DNA of 64,000 nucleotides, from positions 1 through 64,000 of the forward strand of contig NZ_QLZR01000008.1 in assembly GCF_003289955.1 (NCBI RefSeq), in the 5' to 3' direction. The notes beneath the pieces were generated by a model. It was not told where the DNA came from, ran no database searches, and was given only the letters and a program-made list of their open reading frames with translations. Position numbers and translations under genes: made by a program. This stretch comes from Planococcus halotolerans (GTDB lineage Bacteria > Bacillota > Bacilli > Bacillales_A > Planococcaceae). How positions within the stretch are numbered: position 1 is the stretch's first letter; every line of letters begins with the position of its first letter. Below, one piece after another: positions 45,205 to 54,838 of the stretch.

Positions 45205-45239
45205 ACGGTTCGCCTGTGAAGGTCGGACCGTTTATTTTT
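45205..45239 (+). terminator. Terminator between ytpP and ytpQ
   Basis: Stem acggttcg-cct / agg-tcggaccgt with one bulge and a GTGA loop, then TTATTTTT; it may be partial. Confidence 0.68.
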
Positions 45240-45258
45240 GACAGAGAGGAAGAGTGAT

Positions 45259-46074
45259 ATGAATTCAACCCAACTATTTAATCTCTTAAGAGAACGTTTG
45301 CCGAGCCGTGATTTGGAATGGCGTTATGACCGTGAAAATAATACAGCGAACATCCGCCACATTAAAGTAGGTAAAGGACTGACGCTCGATCTTCCGAAAA
45401 TCACCAGCCGCTATGAAACAACAGGCGAAGAAGCATTAACTGAAATCATTTATACAATCAATGAAACCTTTAATGCAATGGAACGAGAGGCGGAAGGGAA
45501 TCTGCCGGGGGGAGAACATATCTATCCGGTAATCCGTTCGACCTCTTTTCCTGTAGAATCCAACGAAGGAAACCGCTTTATCACAACAGAGCACACAGCT
45601 GAAACCCGGATATATTATGCGCTTGATACCGGGGCAGCCTATCGCTTAATTGATGAAAATGTGTTAAATTCATTAAGTCTGACAGAAGATCAGCTCAAGG
45701 AACTCGCAAGGTTCCAGGTCAAGAAGCTGAAAACTGCAGTCAAGGAAGATCACGTTGCTGGAAACGTGTTTTATTTCCTCAATGAAAATGATGGCTATGA
45801 CGCATCCCGAATTTTAAACGAGACTTTCCTGAAAGAAATGAAAAAGAAAATCACCGGAGACATGACCGTTTCTGTCCCGCATCAGGATGTATTGATCATT
45901 GGCGATATCCGGAATGAATCCGGCTATGACGTGCTTGCGCAAATGGCGATGAGTTTCTTCACCAATGGCAAGGTACCGATTACGTCTCTTTCTTTCATAT
46001 ACGAGAACGACGAATTGGAACCGATTTTCATCCTGGCAAAAAATAGACCGGAAGAGGAGAACGATAAGAAATGA
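45259..46074 (+). CDS. ytpQ: DUF1444 protein (YtpQ)
   Basis: 271 aa, conserved in Bacilli but without known function. N-terminus [21 protein letters not shown] and central GLTLDLPKI are typical. Soluble, no signal. ATG 45259 with GAGAGGAAGAG; the frame upstream to 45238 (TTG) is rejected. It overlaps ytpR by four bases. Confidence 0.88.
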   Translation: MNSTQLFNLLRERLPSRDLEWRYDRENNTANIRHIKVGKGLTLDLPKITSRYETTGEEALTEIIYTINETFNAMEREAEGNLPGGEHIYPVIRSTSFPVESNEGNRFITTEHTAETRIYYALDTGAAYRLIDENVLNSLSLTEDQLKELARFQVKKLKTAVKEDHVAGNVFYFLNENDGYDASRILNETFLKEMKKKITGDMTVSVPHQDVLIIGDIRNESGYDVLAQMAMSFFTNGKVPITSLSFIYENDELEPIFILAKNRPEEENDKK

Positions 46075-46679
46075 ATGCATTTTACAATAAGCAGGGAATA
46101 GGCGACGTATTGCTTGTTCAGCTGCAAACAGAGAAACCGGAAAAAACACATACAGAAATGAATGGCGATGTGACACTCATCAAGGATGGGAGCGGTGCAA
46201 TCGCGGGCTTTAACCTTTTTAACGCATCTCAGTACATCACGTTTCCCGAAACCGGAACAATCGATGTCTCTGAGCAGCTTGTAACAGAGCTGCAGAATGC
46301 ACTGGAAAAAAACAGTGTGGATTATCTTCTTGAAGTAGACTTGTCACCGAAATTTATCGTCGGTTACGTGGCGTCAAAAGAAAAACATCCAAATGCGGAT
46401 AAATTGAATGTCTGCCAGGTGGATATCGGAAGCGAAAAATTGCAGATTGTTTGCGGCGCGCCCAATGTAGATGCCGGACAAAAAGTGGTTGTTGCAAAAG
46501 TAGGGGCGGTCATGCCGTCTGGAATGATTATAAAAGACGCGGAACTTCGCGGCGTCGCATCCAGCGGGATGATTTGTTCGGCTAAGGAATTGGCTTTACC
46601 GGATGCTCCTGAGGAAAAAGGGATTTTGGTATTGAATGATGAAAATGAAATCGGATCAGCATTTGAAGTAAAGGCGTGA
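46071..46679 (+). CDS. ytpR: tRNA-binding-domain protein (YtpR)
   Basis: 202 aa. The C-terminal half is the EMAP/PheT-type OB-fold ([53 protein letters not shown]). The N-terminal part is specific to YtpR. Lacks synthetase catalytic domains. Function unknown, possibly binding structured RNA. Coupled to ytpQ by ATGA overlap and six bases before sftA. Confidence 0.92.
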   Translation: MNAFYNKQGIGDVLLVQLQTEKPEKTHTEMNGDVTLIKDGSGAIAGFNLFNASQYITFPETGTIDVSEQLVTELQNALEKNSVDYLLEVDLSPKFIVGYVASKEKHPNADKLNVCQVDIGSEKLQIVCGAPNVDAGQKVVVAKVGAVMPSGMIIKDAELRGVASSGMICSAKELALPDAPEEKGILVLNDENEIGSAFEVKA

Positions 46680-46685
46680 CTTGTT

Positions 46686-49205
46686 ATGAGCTGGGTTAAA
46701 AAAGTATGGAATCGTATGTTTGCCGATGAAGTTGAGGAAGAGGTGGAACAGGAGTACATAGCACCTGTTGAGCAGAAAAGTGCGCATGTGCCTTTTCGTT
46801 TTCCATTGATTACCGACGAGGAAAGGGAAATTTTTTTGAAAAAGGAACAAAGCGGCCAACAAGTCACGATGGCAGAAGTAAGGGAAGAACTTATCCGCCG
46901 GCCATTACAACCGGCTGAGCAGACCCTCCGCAGAGAGCCGCGCAAGGAACCGGCACCTATCCAGAGACAGGTTCCACGTCCGCCGGCCCAGCGGCAGCCT
47001 CAGATTTCAAAGCCAGTACCTGAAGCCAGAAGGCCAGAGCCGATTAAGCGCCGTTTTGAGCCGACGCAAGTTCCGTCGCCCATCCACGGATTCAATGAGC
47101 CGAAACCTGCATCAATTGAAAAACTGCTGGAACAGAAAGAACGAAAAGAAGAGTTCCAAAAAGCAATTTCTCCTGTACAGGAGAAACAGGACGAAAATGT
47201 AAAAGCCGAACAAGCGGCTGAACCAGAAACAGTTCCAACAGAAATTGCCCCAAGATCGGCAGTTACTGAAAACGCTCAAGAAGAACAGGAAGAACAGGAA
47301 GAACAGGAAGAACAGCTTTTACCTGAGACACCACAAGTCCAGGAAGAAGAGCGAAAACCTGACCCGGTTCTTGTTGAAGAACAAGATGCATCACAAGTTG
47401 AAGACCATGAATTGCCACGAGATGAGGCAGTTTCAATAGAAACTCTGCCGGAACAGCCGATAGAAGAAAGTCCAGCTGTGCCGCCAGTTAATGATGTGAA
47501 ATCAGTGCCAATGGATCTGGAAGAAAAACAGCCGTTACATAAAGAGCAGCAGGAAGAAGAGAATAACGTACCTGTCAACAGCACAACAGAGAAAAAGAAA
47601 GAAAAAACTGTTCCATTCAATGTGCTGATGCTAAAATCAGACAAAGAGAAATCGAAAAAACGGAACCCTTTGCCGGTGAAACAACAACCAGACGCGATTA
47701 GCCAAAAGCCGAAGCAGGAAGCTGTTCAGGTTATTAAAGCTGAAGAGCCGGCAGCACCAGCAAGCCAGGAGCCGAATGAAACAAAACCAGTCTCTGTCTA
47801 TGGCCATCCGCATAGAAACTTTCTTTTAGCACCTGAAAATGACCGCAAAGACGAAGAGTGGATGGAAGAACAAGGGGAACGCTTAACAGAAGCGCTGTCG
47901 CATTTCCAAGTGCAGGCAACCATACTGAGCATAGTTCAGGGACCCGCTGTCACTCAATTTGAATTGACTGTAGCACAAGGCGTAAAAGTCAGCAAAATCC
48001 GCAATTTGGCCGACGATCTGAAATTGGCATTGGCAGCAAAAGATATTCGGATACAGGCACCAATTCCCGGGAAAAGTTCAATCGGCATCGAGATACCCAA
48101 TAGAACTTCCCGGCCGGTGAGAATTTCCGAAGTTATTGAAAGCTCACAGTTTCAGGATTCCGATTCTCCTTTGGAAGCTGCACTCGGCCTTGACCTTACC
48201 GGCAAGCCGGTGACCCTGGATTTGCGGAAGATGCCCCACGGTTTGATTGCGGGTGCAACGGGCTCAGGAAAATCAGTATGCATCAATTCAATACTTGTCA
48301 GCCTTCTTTATAAATCATCGCCGCAGGATCTGAAATTATTATTGATAGATCCAAAAATGGTGGAACTTGCACCATACAACCATATACCTCATCTGGTAAG
48401 CCCGGTAATAACGGATGTCAAAGCGGCTACCGCTTCGCTTAAGTGGGCTGTATCAGAAATGGAGCGGCGTTATCAGCTGTTTGCCCATACAGGCGTCAGG
48501 GATATCAGCCGGTACAATAAGATGGTTAAAGAAAAAGGCGACCATGCACAACATTTGCCGTATATTTTAATCGTCATTGATGAGCTTGCAGATTTAATGA
48601 TGATGTCTCCTCAGGATGTAGAAGATGCAATTTGCCGCATAGCGCAGAAAGCGCGTGCGTGCGGCATCCACCTGGTCATAGCTACACAGCGGCCATCTGT
48701 GGATGTCATAACGGGATTGATCAAATCCAATATTCCGACACGAATCGCCTTTTCCGTTTCGTCTCAAGTGGACAGCCGGACAATTCTGGATTCTCAGGGA
48801 GCGGAACGTCTGCTTGGAAGAGGGGATATGCTGTATCTGGGCAATGGCATGTCTGCACCAAGCCGTATCCAGGGTACATTTGTAACTGATGAAGAAATTG
48901 AAAAAATCATTGAGCACGTCCGCAGCCAAGGTGAGCCGGAGTATTTCTTTAAGGAAGATGAATTGATCAAGCAGAATGCTTCCGGATCTGAGCAGGATGA
49001 TTTGTTTGAAGAAGCCTGCAGATTTATCATGCAGCAGGGCAGTGCATCTACTTCCTTGTTGCAGCGCAAGTTCCATATCGGTTATAACCGTGCAGCCAGA
49101 CTGATGGATCTTATCGAGGAGCACGGCTTCATTTCCGAGCAGAACGGCAGCAAAGCCCGATCTGTACTGATTACAGAAGATGATATGTCAGAAGTCTTCC
49201 AATAA
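46686..49205 (+). CDS. sftA: DNA translocase SftA (FtsK/SpoIIIE family)
   Basis: 839 aa. Soluble FtsK-type motor: no membrane helices, a long Glu/Pro/Gln-rich linker (about residues 60-360), then the motor with Walker A GATGSGKSVCI (about 522) and Walker B LIVIDELADL, and a C-terminal winged-helix gamma domain (FHIGYNRAARLMDLIEEHG). SftA moves chromosome ends from the septum during division. B. subtilis SftA is longer, the linker differing. A GAAGAACAG repeat codes EEQ units near residue 200. Confidence 0.95.
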   Translation: MSWVKKVWNRMFADEVEEEVEQEYIAPVEQKSAHVPFRFPLITDEEREIFLKKEQSGQQVTMAEVREELIRRPLQPAEQTLRREPRKEPAPIQRQVPRPPAQRQPQISKPVPEARRPEPIKRRFEPTQVPSPIHGFNEPKPASIEKLLEQKERKEEFQKAISPVQEKQDENVKAEQAAEPETVPTEIAPRSAVTENAQEEQEEQEEQEEQLLPETPQVQEEERKPDPVLVEEQDASQVEDHELPRDEAVSIETLPEQPIEESPAVPPVNDVKSVPMDLEEKQPLHKEQQEEENNVPVNSTTEKKKEKTVPFNVLMLKSDKEKSKKRNPLPVKQQPDAISQKPKQEAVQVIKAEEPAAPASQEPNETKPVSVYGHPHRNFLLAPENDRKDEEWMEEQGERLTEALSHFQVQATILSIVQGPAVTQFELTVAQGVKVSKIRNLADDLKLALAAKDIRIQAPIPGKSSIGIEIPNRTSRPVRISEVIESSQFQDSDSPLEAALGLDLTGKPVTLDLRKMPHGLIAGATGSGKSVCINSILVSLLYKSSPQDLKLLLIDPKMVELAPYNHIPHLVSPVITDVKAATASLKWAVSEMERRYQLFAHTGVRDISRYNKMVKEKGDHAQHLPYILIVIDELADLMMMSPQDVEDAICRIAQKARACGIHLVIATQRPSVDVITGLIKSNIPTRIAFSVSSQVDSRTILDSQGAERLLGRGDMLYLGNGMSAPSRIQGTFVTDEEIEKIIEHVRSQGEPEYFFKEDELIKQNASGSEQDDLFEEACRFIMQQGSASTSLLQRKFHIGYNRAARLMDLIEEHGFISEQNGSKARSVLITEDDMSEVFQ
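47277..47315 (+). repeat. GAAGAACAG minisatellite inside sftA
   Basis: Four tandem copies of the 9-base unit GAAGAACAG (encoding EEQ) within the disordered linker of SftA; the length is a multiple of three, so the frame is kept. Confidence 0.8.
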
Positions 49206-49236
49206 CTAGTTTCATTATTTTAAAATATCGATAATA

Positions 49237-49264
49237 TTGTATCTGGATAAAAATATGATATAAT
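49237..49264 (+). promoter_or_regulatory. Promoter of murC
   Basis: TTGTAT (49237-49242), 16-base spacer, TATAAT (49259-49264), 82 bases before the start. The rest of the gap after sftA is AT-rich. Confidence 0.65.
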
Positions 49265-49345
49265 CGAATAATTGTTTGCATCAACCGGCTATCCACTAAA
49301 ATCAGATGGAATAGACTACTTTAAACTTCCACAGGAGGTTCACTA

Positions 49346-50659
49346 ATGACAGTTTTACATTTTACCGGCATCAAAGGTTCCGGAATGAGTCCGCTGGCTC
49401 AAATAATGCATGATATGGGGAACGAAGTGCAAGGTTCGGATATTGCTAAATATTTCTTTACAGAAGAACGTTTACGGGACAGAGGCATTTCGATTCTTCC
49501 GTTCGACCCGGAAAATATAACTGCAGACATGACGATCATTGCAGGGAACGCTTTTAATGATGAGCATCCTGAACTTGTTAAGGCACGGGAAATTGGCGCT
49601 ACCGTCATCCGCTACCACGAGTTCCTTGGTGATCTGATGAAGCAATACGTTTCAGTTGCCATAACAGGCGCACATGGAAAAACTTCCACTACAGGCTTGA
49701 TGGCTCATGTACTGAATGGTTATAAACCGGTTTCTTATCTGATTGGGGATGGAACAGGCTACGGAATGCAGAATTCACATTTCTTCGTTGTTGAAGCGTG
49801 TGAATACCGCCGGCATTTTCTTGCCTACCATCCGGATTATGCAATAATGACGAATATCGATTTTGACCATCCGGATTATTTTGCCGGTATCGATGATGTT
49901 TTTAATGCCTTTGAGGAAATGGCGCAGCAAGTGAAGAAATGCATCATTGCCTGTGGAGATGATGAATATCTTCAGAAATTACAAGCTCCGGTGCCGATGG
50001 TATATTACGGATTCGGAGAAGAAAATGATTTCCAGGCAAGAAATATTGTGAAGACAACTGAAGGAACGACCTTTGACGTTGTGATCCGCAATGAATTCTT
50101 CTATACATTCACAATTCCGATGTTCGGCGACCATACTATCCTGAATGCGCTGGCAGTTATTTCGTTATGCCATTACGAAAATATACCGGCAGATATCATC
50201 CAACAGCAGTTCAGCGGGTACCAGGGTGTGAAACGGAGATTTTCACAAACTGATATCGGCGACCGCATTCTAATAGATGACTATGCCCATCATCCGACAG
50301 AAATCCGTGCTACCCTGCAATCTGCACGCCAAAAATTTCCTGACCGTGAAGTCATAGCTATTTTCCAGCCGCATACATTTACGCGGACGCAAACATTCCT
50401 GCAGGAATTTGCAGATTGCCTGAATGAAGCGGATCAGGTTTATTTATGCGATATCTTCGGCTCTGCCCGTGAAGAAGCGGGAACTCTGACTATCCGCGAT
50501 CTGGAAGAGAAAATTACAGACAGCCGGTTGCTGCAGGTAGAAGAAGTTGCACAGTTAATCAAACATAAGGATGGAGTTTTCCTGTTCATGGGAGCAGGGG
50601 ACGTTACGAAATTCAAAGAAGCTTTTGAAAATCAATTGAAGACAGAGGAAACAGTTTAA
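49346..50659 (+). CDS. murC: UDP-N-acetylmuramate-L-alanine ligase (MurC)
   Basis: 437 aa Mur ligase that adds the first amino acid to UDP-MurNAc. N-terminal UDP loop [23 protein letters not shown] loop [12 protein letters not shown] (about 108-119), central [10 protein letters not shown], and [10 protein letters not shown] in the C-terminal domain. AGGAGG upstream. Located between sftA and ytxG as in B. subtilis. Confidence 0.96.
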   Translation: MTVLHFTGIKGSGMSPLAQIMHDMGNEVQGSDIAKYFFTEERLRDRGISILPFDPENITADMTIIAGNAFNDEHPELVKAREIGATVIRYHEFLGDLMKQYVSVAITGAHGKTSTTGLMAHVLNGYKPVSYLIGDGTGYGMQNSHFFVVEACEYRRHFLAYHPDYAIMTNIDFDHPDYFAGIDDVFNAFEEMAQQVKKCIIACGDDEYLQKLQAPVPMVYYGFGEENDFQARNIVKTTEGTTFDVVIRNEFFYTFTIPMFGDHTILNALAVISLCHYENIPADIIQQQFSGYQGVKRRFSQTDIGDRILIDDYAHHPTEIRATLQSARQKFPDREVIAIFQPHTFTRTQTFLQEFADCLNEADQVYLCDIFGSAREEAGTLTIRDLEEKITDSRLLQVEEVAQLIKHKDGVFLFMGAGDVTKFKEAFENQLKTEETV

Positions 50660-50684
50660 CTTTCGGGTTAAACTGTTTTTTTCT
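50649..50684 (+). terminator. Terminator after murC
   Basis: Stem acagtttaac / gttaaactgt around TTTCGG, seven T; overlaps the stop codon. Confidence 0.9.
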
Positions 50685-50735
50685 GTTTTTTGCAGGTTTT
50701 TAAATTTTTTTGTAGAAGTATTGTAAGAGGACTGT

Positions 50736-50761
50736 GTTTACGTGCAGTTCGACTAGGGTAG
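50736..50761 (+). promoter_or_regulatory. Candidate sigma-B promoter of the ytxGHJ operon
   Basis: GTTTAC (50736-50741), 14-base spacer, GGGTAG (50756-50761); each hexamer is one base off consensus. From memory ytxGHJ is sigma-B (and sigma-H) dependent in B. subtilis. Confidence 0.65.
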
Positions 50762-50798
50762 AAATACTATATAACAGAATGTAAAAGGAGGAATTATG

Positions 50799-51290
50799 AT
50801 GGATTGGCAAATACTGCTTTACATAGCCGCAATCGTGGCTGCAGTCGGATTCTTAATTCTATGCGTAGCTTTGGCAATGACATTGAATTCGCTGAAAAAC
50901 ACATTAAAAGAAGTTTCCGGCACAGTTGCCGGGCTTGAAAACCAGCTGCAAGGGGTGACTTTGGAAACCACGAATCTCCTGCATAAGACAAATGAACTTG
51001 CAGAAGATATCCAGGTGAAAACAGAGAAGCTTAATGGTGTTGTGGACGCTGTGAAAGGTGTCGGCAATTCAGTAACTGATCTGAATGCATCGGTAAGACG
51101 CATTACGATGTCGGTCGCTTCGCAGGCAGAACAGAATGAGGAAAAAATTGCCCAGGTAGTTCAGTGGAGCAATGTTGCCATGGGAATCCGTGACAAATGG
51201 AAAGCCCGCAAGGCTTACAGCACCCGCCAGACAGAATCATATCAGCCGGTGCCCGGACAAAAACAACTTCCGCACAATGATCAGTATTAA
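50799..51290 (+). CDS. ytxG: DUF948 general-stress protein (YtxG)
   Basis: 163 aa. One N-terminal transmembrane helix (ILLYIAAIVAAVGFLILCVAL), then a long coiled-coil-like region with many hydrophobic heptads. Function unknown; a stress protein in Bacillus. ATG 50799 is seven bases from AGGAGG; the ATG at 50796 is too near. First gene of the ytxG-H-J operon. Confidence 0.9.
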   Translation: MDWQILLYIAAIVAAVGFLILCVALAMTLNSLKNTLKEVSGTVAGLENQLQGVTLETTNLLHKTNELAEDIQVKTEKLNGVVDAVKGVGNSVTDLNASVRRITMSVASQAEQNEEKIAQVVQWSNVAMGIRDKWKARKAYSTRQTESYQPVPGQKQLPHNDQY

Positions 51291-51328
51291 AAGTAAGTAA
51301 CTACTAATTATAATTGGAGGAATGTAAA

Positions 51329-52075
51329 ATGACTGGAAATAACAATGATTTCAATAACCAAAAAACTAATTACAATGATTCTCAGTACAATAAAGATTAT
51401 TACTCTAACTCTGGACAAAATTATCAGCAAAGTGATTATGTGCCACAATCATATGGCATGTCGAGCCGTTACGACGATCTTTATGATTACGAAGAAGAAT
51501 CAGGTTCAGGCGGTTTTCTTGCCGGTGCCCTAGTCGGAGTCGTTATCGGCGCTGCAGCAGCATTATTCCTTGCGCCTAAATCAGGTAAGGAATTCCGTGG
51601 CGACCTGAATAATCAGGTATCAACTTTAAAAGAAAAATCTCAAAGCTCAAACTCCGATTCGGACAACGAAGGCGGCGGCCTGAAGCAGCAATTGAAGGAC
51701 CAGTCTTCAAAAGTCGTTGATAAAGTTAAAGGCATGAAAGGCGGATCTTCACCGATGGATGACGGAACAGCGTCTTCAGAAGGGGAAGAATCGATCGATA
51801 TGCATGCTACAATCGATAACACTGTCCAAGAGTCCAATAAAGAAACGCAGTCAGCCGTCGATGACGCGTTTACGTCTACAGCCAACGCTTTAAAAGAAGC
51901 AGTAGAAGAAGTGAATGATGACCAAAAATCAGGTTCTGGCTCTGCTGCCGGCAACAGCTCGAATTCTAATCAAAACAGTGTTGGAAGCTACAACGCAGAT
52001 AAGAACAAATCCGGCAACAACTCAAACAAAAACAATTCCAATTCCAATAGCAACAAAAACAACTCAACAAAATGA
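51329..52075 (+). CDS. ytxH: YtxH-domain general-stress protein
   Basis: 248 aa. N-terminal Asn/Gln/Tyr-rich stretch, a Gly-rich transmembrane segment GGFLAGALVGVVIGAAAALF followed by LAPKSGKEFR (the YtxH domain), a helical middle, and a very long Ser/Asn/Lys tail from about residue 200. Longer than typical YtxH because of both low-complexity ends. GGAGGA precedes it by eight bases. Confidence 0.88.
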   Translation: MTGNNNDFNNQKTNYNDSQYNKDYYSNSGQNYQQSDYVPQSYGMSSRYDDLYDYEEESGSGGFLAGALVGVVIGAAAALFLAPKSGKEFRGDLNNQVSTLKEKSQSSNSDSDNEGGGLKQQLKDQSSKVVDKVKGMKGGSSPMDDGTASSEGEESIDMHATIDNTVQESNKETQSAVDDAFTSTANALKEAVEEVNDDQKSGSGSAAGNSSNSNQNSVGSYNADKNKSGNNSNKNNSNSNSNKNNSTK

Positions 52076-52091
52076 CTTGGGAGCGGATACA

Positions 52092-52421
52092 ATGAAAAAT
52101 CTTATACGCGTACAGGATTTAGACAGTCTGAAGAAGGCAGTTGAAGGCACACAAAGCTATTGGCTTTTTAAACACAGCAGCACTTGTCCTGTTTCTGCAG
52201 CGGCCTGGAACGAGTACAATGAGTATTGCTCATTGCATCCCCAACAGACCTTCCTGTTCCTTGTTGTTCAAGAGGATAAAGAATTATCGCAGGAGATTGC
52301 AGAAATCACACAAATCAAACATGAGTCGCCTCAATTGATGCATTTTTCCAATATGCAGGTTGACTGGCACGCTTCTCACAATGATATTAAAAGCAAAGCA
52401 ATGCAAGAATTTATTGCTTAG
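52092..52421 (+). CDS. ytxJ: Bacillithiol-system redox protein YtxJ
   Basis: 109 aa thioredoxin-like fold with a single active-site Cys in HSSTCPVSAAA (Cys32). Such monothiol proteins reverse bacillithiol mixed disulphides. Lies 16 bp after ytxH with GGGAGCGG before the ATG, then a terminator. Third gene of the stress operon. Confidence 0.9.
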   Translation: MKNLIRVQDLDSLKKAVEGTQSYWLFKHSSTCPVSAAAWNEYNEYCSLHPQQTFLFLVVQEDKELSQEIAEITQIKHESPQLMHFSNMQVDWHASHNDIKSKAMQEFIA

Positions 52422-52427
52422 TTTAGT

Positions 52428-52456
52428 AAGGCCGGAGCCCAGTGCTCCGGCTTTTT
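52428..52456 (+). terminator. Terminator after ytxJ
   Basis: Stem gccggag / ctccggc with flanking aag / cttt, then T-run. Confidence 0.85.
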
Positions 52457-52470
52457 ACTGCCCCTTTCAC

Positions 52471-52492
52471 TTTAGCGCGTTGAAGCGCTAAA
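52471..52492. promoter_or_regulatory. Inverted repeat tttagcgc / gcgctaaa before aroA
   Basis: Perfect 8-bp arms with a 6-base loop (gttgaa), 15 bp after the ytxJ terminator and about 30 bp upstream of the aroA -10. It is followed by a weak T-run, so it may be a second terminator or an operator. Confidence 0.45.
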
Positions 52493-52503
52493 ACATTTTT
52501 CGT

Positions 52504-52531
52504 GACTTTCCCGAATACTTTGCATATAATA
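52504..52531 (+). promoter_or_regulatory. Promoter of aroA
   Basis: A perfect TATAAT with TGACTT 16 bases upstream, about 60 bases before the start codon. Confidence 0.55.
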
Positions 52532-52590
52532 GTCCTATCATGTTAAGATAAGTCACCGATTAAAGGTGATTTATGAAAGGGGAAATTAGG

Positions 52591-53676
52591 ATGAGCCAAA
52601 CGGATTTAGAACAGCTAAGAGAACAGGTCGATGCAGTAAACCTGCAAATTCTGTCCCTGATTAATGAGAGGGCTTCAGTTATACAGGAAATCGGTAAGAT
52701 CAAGGAAAAACAAGGAATGAACAGATATGATCCACTCCGTGAGCGTCATATGCTGGATTTATTAAAAGAAAACAATAACGGCCCATTGGATCAAAAAACA
52801 GTCGATCATATATTCAAGGAAATTTTCAAATCTGCGTTGGATATGCAAGAGGAAGATACACGTAAAGCGTTGCTCGTATCACGGAAGAAAAAAGCTGAAG
52901 ATACGATAATCGATATTAACGGTGAAAAAATTGGGCAAGGAGAGCCATCATTCATTTTTGGGCCATGTGCAGTTGAATCCCAAGAGCAAGTGTCGATTGT
53001 AGCTGAAGCGATTGGAAATAAAGGACTTAAAATGATTCGCGGCGGTGCTTACAAACCCCGCACATCTCCGTACGATTTCCAAGGCTTAGGATTGGATGGT
53101 CTGAAAATGCTGAAAAAAGCAGCAGACCAATATAATTTGGCGGTTGTTTCTGAAATTGTTACGCCTCATCACTTAGAAGAAGCTCTTGACTATGTTGATG
53201 TTGTACAAGTCGGCGCGCGTAATATGCAGAACTTCGAATTACTGAAAGCTGTAGGCAGCATCAATAAACCTGTCCTGCTTAAACGGGGAATGGCAGCAAC
53301 GATTGATGAATTCATCAACGCAGCTGAGTATATTATTGCTTCCGGCAACAGCCAGATCATTCTTTGTGAGCGCGGTATCCGCACGTACGAGAAAGCGACG
53401 CGCAATACGCTGGATATTTCAGCAGTGCCGATTCTTAAACAGGAAACACATTTACCGGTATTTGTGGATGTTACCCATTCCACGGGACGCCGCGACCTTC
53501 TGTTGCCGGCTGCTAAAGCAGCAATCGCCATTGGTGCAGATGGTGTAATGGCTGAAGTCCATCCGGACCCGGCTGTAGCTTTGTCAGATGCACAGCAACA
53601 AATGAATCTTCCGCAATTCGACGAATACTACGATTCGCTGATGAAATTCATGAAGCAATATGAAATGAAAATGTAA
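52591..53676 (+). CDS. aroA: Bifunctional chorismate mutase / DAHP synthase (AroA)
   Basis: 361 aa fusion: chorismate mutase of the AroQ type (about 1-85, [20 protein letters not shown]) and DAHP synthase (about 90-361) with [31 protein letters not shown], and [19 protein letters not shown]. Opens the shikimate pathway; the mutase domain lets chorismate or prephenate feed back. ATG 52591 follows AAAGGGGAA; in-frame 52573 is rejected. Terminator behind. Confidence 0.95.
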   Translation: MSQTDLEQLREQVDAVNLQILSLINERASVIQEIGKIKEKQGMNRYDPLRERHMLDLLKENNNGPLDQKTVDHIFKEIFKSALDMQEEDTRKALLVSRKKKAEDTIIDINGEKIGQGEPSFIFGPCAVESQEQVSIVAEAIGNKGLKMIRGGAYKPRTSPYDFQGLGLDGLKMLKKAADQYNLAVVSEIVTPHHLEEALDYVDVVQVGARNMQNFELLKAVGSINKPVLLKRGMAATIDEFINAAEYIIASGNSQIILCERGIRTYEKATRNTLDISAVPILKQETHLPVFVDVTHSTGRRDLLLPAAKAAIAIGADGVMAEVHPDPAVALSDAQQQMNLPQFDEYYDSLMKFMKQYEMKM

Positions 53677-53681
53677 TGCCA

Positions 53682-53707
53682 AAAAGCCGGGCGTAACCCC
53701 GGCTTTT
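53682..53707 (+). terminator. Terminator after aroA
   Basis: Stem aaaagccggg / cccggctttt and T-run. Confidence 0.9.
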
Positions 53708-53718
53708 ATTTATTTTAG

Positions 53719-53748
53719 TTGATATACATAAACTTATTGTCGTATGAT
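53719..53748 (+). promoter_or_regulatory. Promoter of ccpA
   Basis: TTGATA, 18-base spacer, TATGAT (53743-53748), 26 bases before the start codon. That spacing leaves only a short leader. Confidence 0.6.
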
Positions 53749-53774
53749 TGAAGAAAAGGGAAGAGGGCGCTTAC

Positions 53775-54776
53775 ATGACCGTAACAATTTATGATGTGGC
53801 AAGGGAAGCGAACGTTTCCATGGCAACCGTATCACGTGTGGTAAATGGAAACCAAAACGTAAAACCGGCCACAAGAAAAAAAGTGTTGAAAGTAATTGAA
53901 GAACTTGGCTATCGCCCGAATGCAGTTGCACGGGGACTTGCCAGCAAAAAGACCACCACGGTCGGTGTCATCATCCCGGATATTTCCAATAGCACCTATG
54001 CAGAACTTGCACGGGGGATTGAAGATATAGCAACGATGTACCGCTATAATATTATTCTTTCCAATTCAGACCAAAATGAAAACAAGGAATTGCAGCTTCT
54101 TGAAACAATGCTCGGCAAACAAGTTGATGGAATTGTTTTCATGAGTGATGTCATCACTCCTGAATTGCTCCATGAATTGGAACGCTCGCCGACACCGATT
54201 GTCCTTGCAGGATCGGTTGAAGAGACTGGGAAAATTGCATCAGTCAATATCGATTATTACGGGGCAGCCTACGAAGCTGTGAAAAAATTGATTGATAATG
54301 GCCACAAGAGCATTGCATTTGTTTCCGGACCGTTAACCTCCAAGATTAACAGGGATTATAAGATGAAGGCTTACCGCGAAGCATTGGAAGACGCTGGGAT
54401 CGAATTCAAGCCGGAACTTGTGGTTGAATGCAACAATTCCTATGATGAAGGAATGGAAGCAGTGGTCGAACTGAAACCATATAAACCGACTGCTTATTTT
54501 GTGAGCAATGATGAGATGTCCATCGGCGTTATTCATCAGGTGGAAGAAGAAGGACAGCAGATTCCACAGGAAGTTGAAATCATCAGTTATGAGAACTCCA
54601 AATTAGCACGTATGGCGCGTCCGATGCTAAGTTCGGTGGCATTGCCATTATATGATATCGGCGCGGTATCTATGCGGTTATTGACGAAATATATGAATAA
54701 AGAAGAAATCGATGAAAATCAGGTTATTTTACCTTACCGCATCGAAGAACGTCAATCCACTAAAAATAATGCTTAA
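53775..54776 (+). CDS. ccpA: Catabolite control protein A (CcpA)
   Basis: 333 aa LacI/GalR regulator. N-terminal helix-turn-helix [23 protein letters not shown] (about 3-25) and the hinge [11 protein letters not shown]. Binds cre sites with Ser46-phosphorylated HPr under glucose excess; [10 protein letters not shown] and the effector domain are intact. ATG 53775 with AAGAGGG. Here it stands beside acuCBA without the motPS genes that lie between them in B. subtilis (from memory). Confidence 0.95.
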   Translation: MTVTIYDVAREANVSMATVSRVVNGNQNVKPATRKKVLKVIEELGYRPNAVARGLASKKTTTVGVIIPDISNSTYAELARGIEDIATMYRYNIILSNSDQNENKELQLLETMLGKQVDGIVFMSDVITPELLHELERSPTPIVLAGSVEETGKIASVNIDYYGAAYEAVKKLIDNGHKSIAFVSGPLTSKINRDYKMKAYREALEDAGIEFKPELVVECNNSYDEGMEAVVELKPYKPTAYFVSNDEMSIGVIHQVEEEGQQIPQEVEIISYENSKLARMARPMLSSVALPLYDIGAVSMRLLTKYMNKEEIDENQVILPYRIEERQSTKNNA

Positions 54777-54794
54777 TAATTTCTCAGCAATATA

Positions 54795-54830
54795 AAAAAG
54801 CTGCACTGGGCTATTCCAGTGCAGCTTTTT
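54795..54830. terminator. Bidirectional terminator of ccpA and acuC
   Basis: 15-bp perfect stem aaaaagctgcactgg / ccagtgcagcttttt with a 6-base loop. Confidence 0.93.
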
Positions 54831-54838
54831 GTATTTCT

